Notes under the pieces: model-generated | Databases searched by the model: none | What the model was told of the DNA's origin: nothing | What the model saw: only the letters and a program-made list of their open reading frames with translations | Source: Tetranychus cinnabarinus | Lineage: Eukaryota > Arthropoda > Arachnida > Trombidiformes > Tetranychidae | DNA length: 64,000 nt | NCBI GenBank assembly: GCA_022266195.1 | Contig: WHVY01000005.1 | Span: 2,108,001 to 2,172,000, forward strand | Reading direction: 5' to 3' | Shown here: one piece after another, positions 11,801-26,988 of the stretch | Layout of the letters: each line of letters opens with the position of its first letter | How positions within the stretch are numbered: the first letter of the stretch is position 1 | Position numbers and translations under genes: made by a program

Positions 11801-14800
11801 TACAGTTAATTCCATGAAGTACAGATCAATCCTGCTCTACTTTTGTTTTCGTTGTCAAATAACCTAAAAGAAGATCAAAAGGAAACTTTTAACTTCTTTT
11901 CTAGTCTTACATCTTTCGATCAATTGTGGAAAGAATCGATCAAAATGGTCAATTGAACCACAAAAAAGGCTTAAAACACTATCCTTCAAACTTGCTGTAG
12001 AACAAGAAAACTAAGATATCTGCGTTTGGACGTCAACAAAGTCTAGTGTGTGATTCATTGCTTTCTAATAAACTCTTTTAACTCACTTTTTAGACTTCTT
12101 TACAAGAAATAAACAAAACTAAACTTTCTTTTATTCACATCAAGCAACTCAACTCCAAGAATAAAATAAATTTACGAAAATCAAGCAAAATTCATCAATG
12201 GAAACGCGATTTCGATTCATGCATTTTGATATTGATTTCTGGGTTTTAAGGTACTAAAGAAACCATTGAATGGGCAAAAACCCATCAATTTTCAATCTGA
12301 ATTTGCAATTTCAAAAGTCAAATTCTTTGGCTCTTTTCTCTAAAAACTATAAAACTAAGATTTATCGATAAACAACATTGAATTTTTATCGGTTTATAAC
12401 TCATGCCGGTGTTTGAATAACATCAATAAAGAGATTGAAATGTCGAGACAAACCTTTGGTTGATTGTACCAATAGAGACAATAATCTGGCCTCAAAACAA
12501 ACCACCTTTTCTTCCAACAAAGAGATTCATTTGAAACATTGGATGACATTAAGCTGGGTGATTTACGGTTCAAGTATCCACTGAATATTTCATCGTCATC
12601 TTTCAACTCTTTCAAAGCTGATTTCAATTTTTGACAGGTTCGCACAAGTTCAAGTTTCAACGTTTCTGATCCTGTTTGGAATGAGAGGGAAAAACAAAAG
12701 CATAATTTCCGAATGTTATTATCGTGCGTTTAAATTTAACTTGTTATGTGCTACATTACCTGCATGAGCTAATCTGACAACCTCAGAATGGGAAGCATCA
12801 AGAACATTCATATCATTAACACTAACAACAATATCACCAACTTCAAGGCCACAACTTTCAGCAGGAGTTCCTAAATTGGTAAAGACAGGGGAAAAGAAGA
12901 AGATAAACGAAGAGAAAAGGAAATGAAATCATTTCAGAGGAAAAAGAAGAAAATATATAAACGAAAAGTGTCAACAAAAGTTGTGTTATCAACAATTTAA
13001 TCCATGTGAAAGTTGAAACATGAACAATTTTTCTTACCTCTTTCAATAGCAGAGACAACAACAGGACGACTCCCATGGATTCTGAATCCAAATTCACCAT
13101 TGAGACGTTCAACTATAACAGACTTTTCAACATCTAAAAGGAAGAAGTACAAAGAAAAATGATTTTACAAATGAAAAGAGAAACAAGGAAAAAGTTGCAT
13201 TTTGCTAAACACTTACTAAACGCATTGTCCAAAATTTTCTTGTACATTTCAATGGAAGCCTTGCGATGAATCATTCGGTGAGTTACAGCTTCATAGTGTT
13301 TCTTGAATCCCTTTTCCGAAGGTGTTGACTCGATGTCACCCTGTGGACTCTCGGTTAAACCGTCTCGCCCCTTGCAAGCCTCGTCAACTTGCTCTTGTTT
13401 GTCAAGTCGACGTTGACCCCAAACACGAAGCTCATCATGATGACCAATGTAAAACCATGGACATGACTTGTAAGCATCCGAGTAAACTCCAATGTCTTCA
13501 TCATCGTCCTTACGGTAGCTCAACATGTCTTCAATGGTGGCTGACTTGCGGTATGGATGGGGTGACCGAGTGGCTCCTTTACGAGTCCCATGTGAAGTTG
13601 TGCTTAGAGCACTGCAGGAACCTTGACTTGGACTGGGTTGACTACTGGTTGTTGTTGATGGACTACCATGGGAAGCACTTTCACCACAATGGTTACAGGT
13701 AAACTGGTGGGTACACAATGGGACTGGACTGAGTGATTTACCCGGTGAGCGAGTCAATGATCGGGTTCGCCTTTCTAACGGTGGTCGCTTACCATTGTTT
13801 GCACAAACCTTGGCTGCTCCAGTTGGACGAGAAGACACTAGCTTATTATCATGATGATGATGGTTGTTGGGTTGCTGTTGTTCATCACTCATTTTAACTG
13901 AACTTTCAACATCACTTCTGTCCACTGATGCTCCCATCGACGCACTCTTTTTACTCTCAATAAATCGTAATTTCTTATTTAAACTGGAACCTTGAAGTCC
14001 ACTTGAAGCTTCTGGAAAAATATTATCACCATTATTATTATTGTTATTAGCATTACTTGGAACATTATTAGTTTCATTACTATTATTGTTGGTTTCATTG
14101 GGAGTAGAGTTTAGGTTCTCTTGAAATTCTTTACATGGAACTGGTGATTCATGAGAATATGAATTCATTTCAATTGCATGGTGAACCTGTGATCCTGTTA
14201 TTACACCTTTATTGTTATGATGAGTTCCCATCGATAACGATTCCTCATCAATTTCCTGGGAACTTTGCTGGGTCAATGAAAATTCCAAACGAGCCATATC
14301 CTGTTCAGTAGCCTGTGATGATTCACCACCCGTATTGTCCATCCTTCTCTCTTCCTCTTCCCTCTCATCTTCCTTAACGTTATTATTCCCAGACGATTTA
14401 TCACCCAATAGATCGAAATGAACACCAGTTTGATGATTATTACTTTTAACTTCTTCACTTTCCTCCATTAAATGATAGCCTTTACACTTATCACTATAAT
14501 CATCATCATCATCCTCATCATCATCGCCAACCATTTCACCAATTTGCTCCTCAACTGATTCACCAAGAATTGAAGTTTCCTCTGAAAGTTTAACTCGTTT
14601 ACGATTCTCATTGAAATGATCACATTTCGTTGAATCAATTTCCTCAATAGTATCTTCAGTTGGAGTCTTTGATTCACACTGGTCATCCGGCAAGTTAGAC
14701 TCTGGTTGACCATCGATCAAGAATGAACCCGATGTTGTTGAATCGGAAAAGGAAGAAGGTGAACTGACTTCAGTTCTGTCAGGAAGTTCCAATAAAGAAA

Positions 14801-17800
14801 CCTTCTTTTGAACACAATCACTTTGCTTAATCTGATCCTTCTTTTGATCCTCTTCACCTTCTTCACACACTTCGTCTTCCTTGTTATTTAATGTTCCTTC
14901 TGATGAAGATGACTCTTTAAGACCTGGAGTTGGTGAAACTGATTGACCTGAAAGCTCAAGTGATTTAAGGCCTGAAATTTCTTCCGAAACTTCAGATACA
15001 GTGGATAATTCGCCCGACAAGGTGCGTCTACAAAACAATCCCAATGCAGTCAATGAAAAGGCTTCCTTCTCATTTGTATTATTACTGTTGTTATCTGACG
15101 AGAAAATGTCCAAATTATCCGATTCAACTGGATCACCTTCACTATCTTCACCAGCATTTGTTGAATCATTTGAATTTGAAGTTGCTGTTGTTGTTGAAGA
15201 TGAAGCTCCTGTTCCCATTGTTATTGTGGTCAGTGTTACTTCATAAGTATCAATTGAACTCTCTTCTGATCCTTGACCAGTTTCATTTGGATTATTTGAA
15301 TTATTCTCTTTCCTCTTTTCCTCCAAATTCATGTTTACTCTTTTCGTTTTCAATTCCATTTCATCTTCTAACCTATTCTTATCATCTTCAGACTTTTGTA
15401 AATTTTCACTTTCGTTTTCCTCTTCTTCGTCTTCTTCCGACTTGATTGTCACTTCTGTTGATGTTGGTGAACTCATTGAAGCTATTCTTGCAACTTCAAC
15501 GATTGTGGCATAATCACGTCCTGTTGAGGAAGGATCTGATGAGAAAACTTCATGAATAGGAGTAACTGTTTCACTGTTGACACCTTGAGTTTCCGAATCA
15601 AGCTCTTGATCTGAAGAACCTTTGGAAATCAAAGAATCCGAAAGAGGAGATTCGACAAGCTCTTTGCGCCAACCAGTACATTCAAGTTCAACATCACTTG
15701 AACCCAAATCAATAAGCTTATCATCATTTCCACTTTTATTACTCAATGAACCAGATTTTCGTCTAACTCGCAATCCAATCGGAGCTAGGAGAACCTGAAA
15801 GACAAAACAATTTTCATTGAACGACTTATGTTTCAAAAAAATTCATCAATAGAATGCATCAAGTTTCAGAATGAAAAATATCTCTCAATAAATTTCGCCA
15901 TTCATCGTTCAAAGGCATTCAATAAAGTGTTTAAAAGCCTGCTATCAAACATGATAGAGAAATGCCAAAACTACTTCCGTACTTATTACAGCTTTTAAAT
16001 TGAATGAGAAAGCGAAAAAGGTGAAGATCTTCGAGAAATCCCAAAATTAAGAGTTTATAAGCCAATGAGAATAGACATAATCTTTAAAGCTGAGGTAAAA
16101 TAATACATTTGAAAGTAATCAGTTGGTTATTGGACAAAAAGATATTAGAAACATTGTTCAGTTGAATCACATATCCTGATGAAAGCATGATCATAGAAAA
16201 TTTAATGGAAAATCGAATTGAAAATGTTTTCATCAAAATTCAGTTACAGCATTGACTGGAATAGCAAACCAAATAATGAAAATGAAAACATGAATATAAA
16301 AAGCTTTTCTTTATGAACACTGAGTTTCATGCTAAAGACATCAAAATAAACTTAAAATCTCTCAATTCCATGATGTATTGGGGCTCAAAAATCAATTTTG
16401 AAATTATCACTTCAACTCATAACTAGTAAGCAATAAAATTTTTGGAACGAAATGTTCCATGGAAATTGCAAGCAAATACTCGAAGATAAACTGTAAACGT
16501 AAAGTCGAACAGCTTCATGAACACCTTTTACTTTCAACCTTCAGTGTTGAATTTTGAGCTAAAATGAATAAAAAAGATTGAAAGACAAACAAGGAAAATT
16601 CATGTTAATTGAAGGATCGAAGTGATTGGCATGGTAAAGAGGAAGTTGGAAACTAGAAGAATAATGAAAAGGATATCGATAAAAATCTTGAGATGAAAAT
16701 GAAGATAAAATCATCTTAGAAAGAATTGGAACAAGCCTGATGATGAATTCAATTAGAAGCGATAAATTTGCTTCCTTTTCCTCTTCCTTTGCGTTCCTTT
16801 TCACTTGTTTTCTCCTTTATCCAGCTTCTCTTTTCACTTCTCTCATCGACATGATCATCATTGCATTTTCCTTCATTTTCTTGCTCTTTTCCAAGTTATC
16901 CCAGTTGACCCTTTTCACAAGGAAACACTTGGAGTTACTTAAAGCAACTGCAAAGTGAACCTTGGGAATCCTGAAGCAATCCTTCAAAATTTCAAATAAA
17001 TTCAACCCTGAAAATAAAGAAACATAAACTAAATCAAATTTCTTTTGACTTTTTTTTCTCTCTTCTATTCACATTCAATAATATTCCCTTCTTTACAATT
17101 CTTACAATAACAGTTGAATCATTTTCAACAATATCCATGAAAGAAGAAATAACGATCAGAGAAAAAACAAGTTGAAAAGAATCTCATTTCTTGCAGGGAA
17201 TCACAGAAGATCAATTAATGTAATCATTTATCAACAATATCTTGTGATTTCCTTTTCATCACCAAATCATCAATTCAATATCAACACTGATAACTTAAAC
17301 TCCCTGTAAATGTATTAAAAACAGCAAAGCATTTAAACTTTCAACTTGCTGATAACTTCCAAATCAACTGGTTCAATATTTGAATAGAAATGTTAACAAA
17401 ATTGATAAAGTAAATTTACAGTCGGAATAATACTTTTTATTGAACCATGAAACAAATTGTTTAGCCAATTTCAAAATTCAATCGAAATTTGAAATGAAAA
17501 GTTGTTTTCAAATTTTCATCAAAATAAATAATATCATTCTTCAACTTGATGGAAACTAGAATTAACTCATTTCAACATTTGAATATTTGGTGAATTGCAT
17601 GGAAAAAGAAATTACATCTTTAGATGAACTTTGCGATTAGACGAATTATTTCATTGGAAAAATTATGAATTTACATTTTTTCCTTTTCTTCTGAACTGCC
17701 GATTGCTTTGATTTATCGTGTGTTCAGATGATTCTTTGTTCCTTTTTGTTCCATTCCTTGACAAATTCATTTTCTCTTTCATCATGAATCTCTGAATGAC

Positions 17801-20800
17801 AGATCAAGGTCAATATGTTGACACTTGGACCATCTTTATTCTGATTTTTCTTTTGTTGCTTTTTCTCTTTCCCTTTCAGTCTATATTTATTCAAGATTAT
17901 CATGATTTTTGTGACTTATATTTTGTCATCAACTTGTTTGCCTTTCATCTGTGGTTATCGAGATTCTGTTTCTCATCAAACAACTTATCATGTCAACAGA
18001 GGCGAAAGAAAGTGAGCAAAAAAAGAGACAAAAGAAAAGAGAAAATATTGCAAATTCTGAAAGAATGAGTTGACTTGAGCATCTCATGTTGAGATTATAA
18101 AGACATGTTAAGAGCATTTTTATTAATAAACAAATAATCACTTTGACCCAGATAATTGTGATAACCTGATATAATTTGATGGAAAAAGTAAGAAGATGAA
18201 AAGGGTAATCATGAGTTGCTCATGAAAAGACAAAGTTGACTGAATGTCAATTAACGGCGAAAAGTGAACATTTATTCCATTCTTTTTGTTTCTGCCCACT
18301 GAAATTCAGGGAATTCATTTTTATTAGCCATTAATTTTTCCTTCACATTCGTTATCTAATAACTAATAGATTAGAATTTATTTCTCACTCAAGTCCATTT
18401 ACTGACCATTTCTCGAAATGAAATTCTGTCAACCTTCCTAGGAACGAAGGATTAAGAAAAGTTTTTTCGTCGAGAAAATGAACGAAAAAGTTTCTCGCAA
18501 AACTGATAAGATAATCGATTTATTGAAACCAAATTTCGTCATAAACTAATATTTTGAGGGAAATTTTGCATTTTTCGCTCTTCTTTTCGTCAACTTATAT
18601 CGCTTTAAGTGAATATCAGAATTTCAATGAAGATGGAAAAAGTTTTCTTTATTGTTCCAATGTTTATGTTTTAGCTTCTGAATTTTGCTTGAATCGTTCA
18701 CCATTTAAATTTTAAACATAAAAGGCAGAATTTTGCTTTTCTTTGTTCCTTTAACAATGTTGATCAAGATTTTAATGGATTTCCCTGTTGCAGAATTCAT
18801 TATCAGAATAGTTATTATCTGAATAATTTCTAACCTCATTATTATTGTAAACAGTTTAAGTTTAACCCTGGGAAGGGAAGGAAGATAAAGAATGATTATG
18901 AAGATGGGAATGATAAGTTCGTTTCTCTTTTCATGGAATAAAAAAACTAAAAACTTCGAAGTATTTTTAGGTTTAAACTTATTTCCTCTTTGCTATCAAC
19001 TGGCTTTTCCCGGCAACTATAATTACATTTGGATGGGAGTGAAGAGAAGGGAGGAAATTTTAAATCAAAAGAAACCCAAACAAAGTAAACATTTTCATTA
19101 ACTCAATTATCTTCATGTTGAATGGATAATAATTTAAATTGTTTCATTCAATAACCAATTGGAACTGCGTCTCCATTAAAATGAACGAAATTGTGTGGAA
19201 ACGAAATTATTTGATTTTCTTTTAAATCGAAAGGAGTGACAGAATTAACCTCAATCCATCATTTCAATGAAAGATTGTCTGGAAATCTGGAAAATACCAA
19301 ACATTAGGAAACTGTGGTCACAATCAGCCATAAAATGTTGCACTTCGTTAGCCAAACTCAAATCCAAATTAATCTCTTAATATACAATTCGAACCGATTA
19401 AGAGTAATAAACCTCACTGAATTTGGATTAATCTGTGCTTCAGTCTTTTCGATGTTCATCTCTGGTCAACCAACTCAAGAAAATAGATTCATCTTAAAGC
19501 AAATAATTCGCCGATTCACAAACTATCTATAAGTTGATAGTCAATGCTTCAAACTTAGTGTTACCTTTCAGAGAGTGAAATATAACATTCAAATGTATGG
19601 ATGCTAAGCACACTCTGTGAGAATGTTTTCTCGCTCATTTCATTAAAATTTTTGTCAATTGTTCTAATACTTATTCATCCATCATACAATCCAAGATTAA
19701 CCTTTAGTTTGAATTGTAAAACGTTTCAAGTTGTATTTAAAATATTCATTTTCACTACAAAGTAATTTAACAAACATTTATTGTTGTCAAATATCAAAGT
19801 TTAATCTGGGAGGGAAAATTATTCTCACTGGGAGTTCACCAAAGGATTGAATCAGATCAAATTCTAGTTACATTTTTTCATTTTCAAATAATCATTGACT
19901 CAATTTTTACCCATTTTAACTTTAATTGTTTGCTCTAATGCTGGCAAGTTTCCTGTTATCGAATTACAGAATTTTCAAAAGATTTATTTTCGTTTAACAG
20001 TCTTTTATTTCAGATTTTTTTATGCTTAATGATGATTCTTTCGAGAGAAAAAAAATTCTACTTTGCTTGACCAAGAATCAAAAGTATTTACAATTGAATT
20101 TGGAATGCTGTGAATTTGCATGAAAGATTAATGGAATTTTCAACGAAAGAATAAATGTTTTTTTTCGAAAGAGAAAATCATATTTCAAATATTATTTGGC
20201 ATTTTCCAGATTGATTACAATCCATGTATCTGTGATGATCCTCATCAGATTCGATCAATAACCTTCTGGTTTCCCTTTTCTCGAGTTCCATCATCAAGTT
20301 GTTCTTGCTCATCTTTTCCTTTCTTTCCTTTATTTCTCATGAATTCACCAATAAAGGCAAACTGAAGAAGGAAAAACTCTTGACTAGTTTGATATTTGTT
20401 AACAATATCGCACAGCAAACCATTTCTCATCATCATTATCATTACCATCATCATTGAGAATTTTTTTTCCTTGGAAAAGTCTTATTTCTCTTGTGAAAAC
20501 GAAAAATGATGAACCCGAAAAACTGACAAACGAATAAATGCATTTCATGATAGAAAAGAGCTGGATAAATGAATATGAAAACATGAAACCATATTGACAA
20601 GATGTAATCAAAAGTAATCACAAATTTCATTGGAAACAGTCGAGTAAATGTTCTCATTATAATAATTTGTTTGCCAATTGAACATCAATCCATTTGCTAT
20701 TCATATTGTTGATTCAATCAAAGTTACCTTTCCATTCAATTCGAGTTTCAATTAGTTCATTCAGATAATCATGAGCAACTTTAATTGCTATTCCATTGTC

Positions 20801-23800
20801 AATTTCTTTCCATTCTTCCAATCGACTTGTTCCATCATTTTCATGAGCTTTTCTTTTTCTCTCTTTTCCTCTTTCCTCTTTCAATTTACATTGTTTTTTT
20901 CACCCAATTTTCTGGGATTCAGTTAATTCTCTGACTTTTTTTCCTTCCAAATATCATGAATTGATAAATGATGGTGAGAATCTAATTTTCTAATAGTTTC
21001 ATGTTGACACAGAAAAAAAGCTCAACTTTATTTATTGTCTTGTATCACATCAGGAACATGATTAGAGTTGGAAATTCTGATTCTTTCTCGATTCTGTAGC
21101 AAACTCAACTTGATATCAAAATGTCGACTCAAATTATAACTTTGATTGCAATCTAATTTGAAAAGAAAATGAAACAAAAGAAAAGATTAATTTCAATGGT
21201 TACCTTTGATTCAGTTTGAGAGTCGAACAGAGTTTTATTCAATTCGACTTCACCGTCAGCCTTGGTTGATGGAGAAACGGATTTAATCGTCAGAGTTGAA
21301 TCATTTTGTTCAGTGGAAGACAATGATGGCTGAATAAATTGCTTTTCATCATCATTCTCTTGGTATTCACTTTCATCGAAACCTTTTCTTCTAACGACAT
21401 TTTCTTTTCCTCCTTCATCTTCATCCTCATCATCTTCCTCTCTGGGTGACTCTTCATTAGCCGTGTTATAAATGGATGAACCACTTCCTGATGTTTTCCG
21501 AACAATTGGTTTAGAAGAAAAGTCAAAGCATTCCGTTTCATTCAAAAATTGAACTTCATTTTCATTATCAAAAGGTTCACTTTTTACTGGCGAAGAAATG
21601 GCAGAATTGTTGGTCACTGAGCTTCCCGAAGATAAGCGTTTAACTGGTTCCTTCAGTTGACTGGCTTGTTCAATATCAACATGAACATTTGCATCGCCAG
21701 TCTTTTCATCCCAAGACACTTTTTCCTTGAAACTTGAAACATTCTTAACCTTTTCTTTTCCCTTGGACAAGCCTTGCTTAGAAGGTGTGAGTAAAGCACT
21801 TGACAGATCACTAATCAGTGTAGGCGAGTCGTAGTCATCATCCATCTCAGTCAATGAATGATCACCTTCATCAGTCCCTTCACCCGAAACGAAAGCTTTG
21901 CTCGAAGAGCTGCTTGATGCACTTCTTCCGTCACGCACCTCATACGATCCAAGAGCAGGTGACTCATTGCAGTCTGCAGTTGGACTTGAACCATCTTCAA
22001 ATCCTGGCGGTGGATACAGTACTGGACCATTTGGACTGGTAAAAAAGTCGGCTGCAACCGAATGACGTCGGTAAAGGCCGATATCACGAAGTGAAGAAAT
22101 GTGATTGGTCTCAGTATTGGATCCATCCAGGTTGGATAGGGAATGATAATTGGTGTGTTCATTCATTTGATCAATGGATATTGACTTGATGACACAAGGT
22201 TGTGCTAAAGGTAATTTGGTTGAAAGTTCATTGGAATGAGCTTCACTTGGACACTCTTTTTGGACCCCATTTTTCGCTACTGAAGCAGATGCACTTGCTT
22301 GGACTGGTGCTGGCGTTGAATGCCAATCAACTTCCTTGGCCAACTCGGTGTCATCAATTGAAGTTGACAGGCTTCGCTGGACCTTCATTCGAACTCGAGT
22401 TCTAACCTTGGATTGTCTTTCCTCTAAAATAAACTCTTTAACTTGCATATTATAATTGCTACGAACTTTATCTCTTCCCTTTGCTTCTCTCCCATCAAGG
22501 TTTACCATTTCATTATTTTTCACATTCTCATCCTCATCATCACTGTCAACCTGAGACGATGAAGATAAACAACTATTGGAACGACTAGGATTACCTTTTC
22601 CAATGTTATTTACATTTTCATTTACATTATCATTTCTGGTTCGCCTATTTGAGGCTTGATGATGGTTATAAGAGTGATGATGATGGGAATGAGCATGAGC
22701 ACGATGGACTCGCTGAGTTTTATACTGAAGTTGAGGTTGTGAGTATTGTTGCCTGTGTTGATGGGAAGAGCAGCTAAAGTTTTTACTCGACTCATAAAAG
22801 GTTGATGAGTTGGTCTCATAATCATTATCGTGATCAATAAACTTATTTGGCAATTGATTCCAATGAGCATCTGGCTCAGCATCACAATTATCCTCTTTAC
22901 TGGGTGACTTGGAACCTGAAGCTCGAGGAGACAAAGTCAGATAATCGGGCAAAGGTAATGAGTCAGTCAGATGATTGCCTGAAGGTAATGAACTTTCAGT
23001 TTGAGTTGCATGAGTTTTCATTACAACTCGTCTTATTGAACGAACCTGTGACTGTTTATTACCAATTGGTGTTGTTGGCTGTTGATTTGGTTGAGTTAAT
23101 GATGAGACTGGATTGAAATAAGGTTGACAGTTGAGGTGATTAGGCTGGTTAACCAGGAACAGGGAAGAGTTGCCAATTGATTCGCATCTTTCAATGGATC
23201 TAAATGAACCGGTAATCAGTCTTTCCTGTGACTGAGTTCCAAGATTATTGGAAGTAAATGAATGTTGACTAGACTGACGGTAATTGGCACCGGATACTGA
23301 GGCAGGATATGATGATCGCGGGGTGATCAGTGTGTTTTTGCTGTTCAATGGATCGGGTGACAGTTGATTGAGAAATGGATCCATTGAGGTTGAACTAGTA
23401 CTTGTGTTGGCCAAAGCTGAAGATAAACTGTATCGATGTGATGACAACTCTGTTGGGTGAATATGATGAACATGCTGTTGTTGCAGGTGATAGTGATGAT
23501 CATGGCCTGGTGTATTGCCTGCTGTTGCTGATGAACTTGATGGGTTGCACGGTGTTTCAAGTCCAGAGGCAACTGTGTTACTTCGAATTAAATTGGAACA
23601 ATCAAAGCTCACATGTTTAGTTCTCTCGTCACGCTGGTCAATTGGATAGTCCACTTTGCTTGCCCCTGGATTGGATGGACGTAAGGCTGATGAACCTGTT
23701 CTCACTGCCCATGAATCGCTTAATGAGTTACCATTGCTGTTGCTATTATTAAGCTCATCGACACTTCTACTTGAAGAGGAAGAAAAAGGTTGAGAATCCT

Positions 23801-26780
23801 AGAAGAAAAGTTGGAAAAAGTGTTACTAAAGATATTTTTCGTCGAAAATTGCTATTCACCTTTGATGCTTTGAAATCGAGCAAATTTGGTCTATTTTGTT
23901 GAATTCCTTGTTTATGGTTCAATTTATATCCTTCATTGAATTCTGCAAGAACAATTGATAAACAGTTCGTCAAAGGCTGCATCATCAAAGATGACATTTT
24001 GCTCGAGAAAACGCAAAACTTGCAAGTTTATGAAATAAAACAGTTTGAGTTAAGACATTAAGCTTTTTTCCTCTCAATCTTTTGAACCTTTCTTCTTAAT
24101 TTTGAATGAAACTGAAAACAAATGCATTTTCATCTTGAGAAAACAACTTTGAAATGGAAAAGTTATTTGAAAAAATTGTGTTGAACCAGACTCCAATTTC
24201 GTTGCAGCTGAACATTAATTTCGATAATTTAAAGCTTTTAGAGCTTTTCATTTTTTTATTCCGTAAACCTTGAGTTTGAACTTTACAGTTTAATGTCATG
24301 TCTCGAACCAATTTAGAAAAGGTCGGCTGTTAATGAACATTCATTGATCTTAACTTTTCTGAGAAAATATTAGTAGCAACAATTTCGATTTACAATATAA
24401 TGATTTGCAATCAATAAAAATGCATTTGTTTGGCTGAAAAGTTTCAAAAATGGTCATAAGTTTTTGCATGAAAAATAAAATGCTGAACTCCTTCTCTTAC
24501 TGCACTAATGATTCGGTCATTTTCGGGTAAGAAACAAAAATTGGTGTTCTTTATGTAAAAATCATGCACTCAATATAATCTAACAATCTATTGAGAAAAT
24601 ATTCTTTTTGAATAAACTTTTGAATCGAATTTTAAAGAAACATAAATAGAAATGAAAACAGCAGAATTTGCATTTTCATCTTTGAAACATACCACTTGGC
24701 TGACTTGTGCTGACTGGAAGTCGTTCATTGGCTCGGAAATGAGATGAGCTGTTGCCTGTAAATCGTCCAGTCCAACAGTTCCTCGACTCCAACAGTGCAA
24801 GATTTCTAGGCTTGGGTCTTCTTTTGAAACCTCCATCCGAATCTTCGTCTTCTTCATCATTCCTGTAACCAGATTTATCAATAACTCGATTTCTAGTTTA
24901 TGCAAAGTGCAAAAAAAGCAAAGCAAACGTTAAAAGACAATAAAAGCAATATTTCATTGAATCAACGAAAAGGGATTTGAGGAGTATTTTGAATAATATC
25001 TCATGAGTGGACAACATTTCAAAAAGCTATTTCATTTTGAAAATGAATTTTTTATAACATTTTATAAAGAAAATTGAAATGCAAATTATCCAGACGAGAG
25101 AGAAAAAAAGATGAATCGAATAGAAGAGTAATCAAATTGTCAATGTGCTTAATTGACCGCTGAAAACCTTTCAGTTCAAATCTTCCAAAATGATGGTAAT
25201 TTGATTCAATCTGTTGAAATGAATTATCACGATAAAGCAATGATAATAAGCAAATGATAATCTCAAGGGAAACTGATATTGAACTCGGATTTACACTCCT
25301 TGCAAGTCACATTAATGAAACTCCAAGTTTGACGTCCATTCAAACTCGAACAAATAACCAAAATCCACTTTTCCTCTCATCAAATTACTTTTAAATTGAT
25401 AAACTGGACAGCAAAAAATGAGTGAAAAGATAATCTGAAAATCGTCAAATAATTTGAATAAAATGCAAATGTAAAGTCTAATCAAGTTTCAAATTGAAAT
25501 TAAATATTTCTCTTGAATCTGAGTCTAAATCTTATTCATGAATAACAAATAACTTTAATTAAACAAAGTTAATAAATGATTATAAAGTTATTTAGACATT
25601 AACTTTACCTGGAAATGACAATTTCAAAGGGTTCAATGAGAGAAGCTAATTTTTTGCCTAAAAAATTTCATCGAATCAGTTGAAGAGAGAATCAATGAAA
25701 GAAGGAAAAGTTGAAAGGAATGAAAATAATGGATTGAATTGTCGTAATTATCCAAGCTTTTTTCATTCTCAAGTTATGAATAATGTTTTCATTAACATTC
25801 ATGTCGTTAGTATTAACCTGGAAACAGAAAATATCAGAATGTTGAAAAAAAGGTTAACTTTTTTCTTCTTCCCTTTCAACACATTAATCTGAATAAAGAG
25901 TTGATATCTTTCTTCTTGTTCTGACTTTTACCAACAAAAGTGAAAATAATAAGCAAAATGCTGGCAAATGTTGATAACAATGGTTAAGTTGTTTCTTTAA
26001 AAAGGCTTGGCTCAGGGAGTTGTTATTTTATGAGTTTTTTGGGTTGGGATTGATAAGCTCATGAATATGGCCAATGCAAGACACAAACTGGTAACCTCAA
26101 TAAGACTCATGATTAAGGGAGAGGTTTATCTGCCTTCGAACTATCATGTTTACACTTTGAATATTTTGGTGATGAATTTGTTCCACCTGACATTTATTGC
26201 CATTTCAAATAATCTCGACTGAATTTCTGTTCTATTAAACTTTACAGAGATGCTTTTTCTCAGCGAATTTCAATTGAATTGGAAAATATTAATTCATTTA
26301 TTATTTATTTTATTCATCAACAGGAAAAAATAGAAAATTGTTTGATGAGAATTTTCTTCTTCTGAACTCAACTGTTGAAGTTTCAATAAAAAAAAAGACT
26401 TTGAAATTTTTCTTTTTTTCTGTTGGAAAATATTTGAAATTTCACTGGACTCACCTAAAGGTTGCTTCATGTTCTGGCTCTAAATCAGTTGAGCATTTTC
26501 CTTTTTGCATACATGAGAAGAGATATAAGTTCTTGTTGCATGGATTAGTATCTGGAAGGTGACTTGTCGATAAACAGCCAAAAAGTCCTCTTTGATGGTA
26601 AATGTTGTCTTCGAAAACTTGAAGTTCTTTTCTGTTGATGCAATACTGTTCTCTAATGTCTTCTCGAGAATAAATTGGATGACCTTTTTTACTTCGTAAT
26701 CCACCGAAAGGTGTTCCTTTCCTTTTCATAACCATCTCATCGTCTGAATAATAAGTAACTGGATCATCGGAAAAGTCAGT
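8844..26780 (-). CDS. Giant PDZ-PH-PH scaffold protein (5' end uncertain)
   Basis: Twelve exons, read from high to low coordinate: 26780-26455, 24862-24693, 23942-23860, 23798-21204, 15794-13217, 13133-13038, 12870-12760, 12671-12454, 10965-10762, 9942-9756, 9200-9065, 8886-8844. All phases join and the sum is 6747 nt (2248 residues plus stop). Residues 1-1918 are low-complexity, rich in Ser, Asn, Asp/Glu and His, with Asn and Asp tracts, and look disordered. A PDZ domain follows (about 1919-2003; GFRI carboxylate-binding loop, GLEVGDIVVSVND). PH1 is about 2015-2122 (WKKRWFVL, split by an intron, ending in an ENAQRWLQHL helix). PH2 is about 2150-2245 (GYLGIFGQKRKLWKQRYFVL). No catalytic domain is visible. 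A membrane- or cortex-associated scaffold binding phosphoinositides and C-terminal peptides is the likely role, by inference. I cannot name the family; CNK and syntrophins combine PDZ and PH differently. The first exon here starts at an acceptor, so more coding lies upstream, or translation starts at the ATG ending at 26733. Confidence 0.8.
15795..21203 (-). other. 5.4-kb intron of the PDZ/PH gene
   Basis: The intron separates the two giant exons. Its ends are GT at 21203 and AG at 15795 in gene orientation, and the phase is 0 on both sides. Reading frames inside it (for example 17796-18068) are AT-rich, hydrophobic by composition and lack ATG context or homology, so none is called. No transposon ends seen. 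Confidence 0.6.
24863..26454 (-). other. 1.6-kb intron of the PDZ/PH gene
   Basis: The intron lies between the first two supported coding exons (phase 2). No exon is needed here because phases close across it. Nothing else recognised. Confidence 0.5.
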
Positions 26781-26988
26781 CTAAACAGCAAATGATGAGG
26801 TAAACAAGAATATGCAACAGAAACAACAAATTTAGAATCAAATTTTCAATTTTCACTCGAATTCGAGTTTCATTTATAAAAAAACTAATGAATAAAACTT
26901 GAAACACAGAGATTGTAAACTGAAATCAAATGATTCAGATGATGAGGAAAGGAGAACAAAGGAATAACCCAAAGAAAACTGATGAAAC

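Noticed and set aside
17796..18068. Small membrane-protein-like frame
   Set aside because: It lies within the 5.4-kb intron of the - strand gene; hydrophobicity follows from T-richness, and there is no homology or splice context.
21153..21203. Extension of the second giant exon to its frame's stop at 21153
   Set aside because: A clear GT donor at 21203 in gene orientation joins in phase to the next giant exon, so the extra 16 codons are intron.
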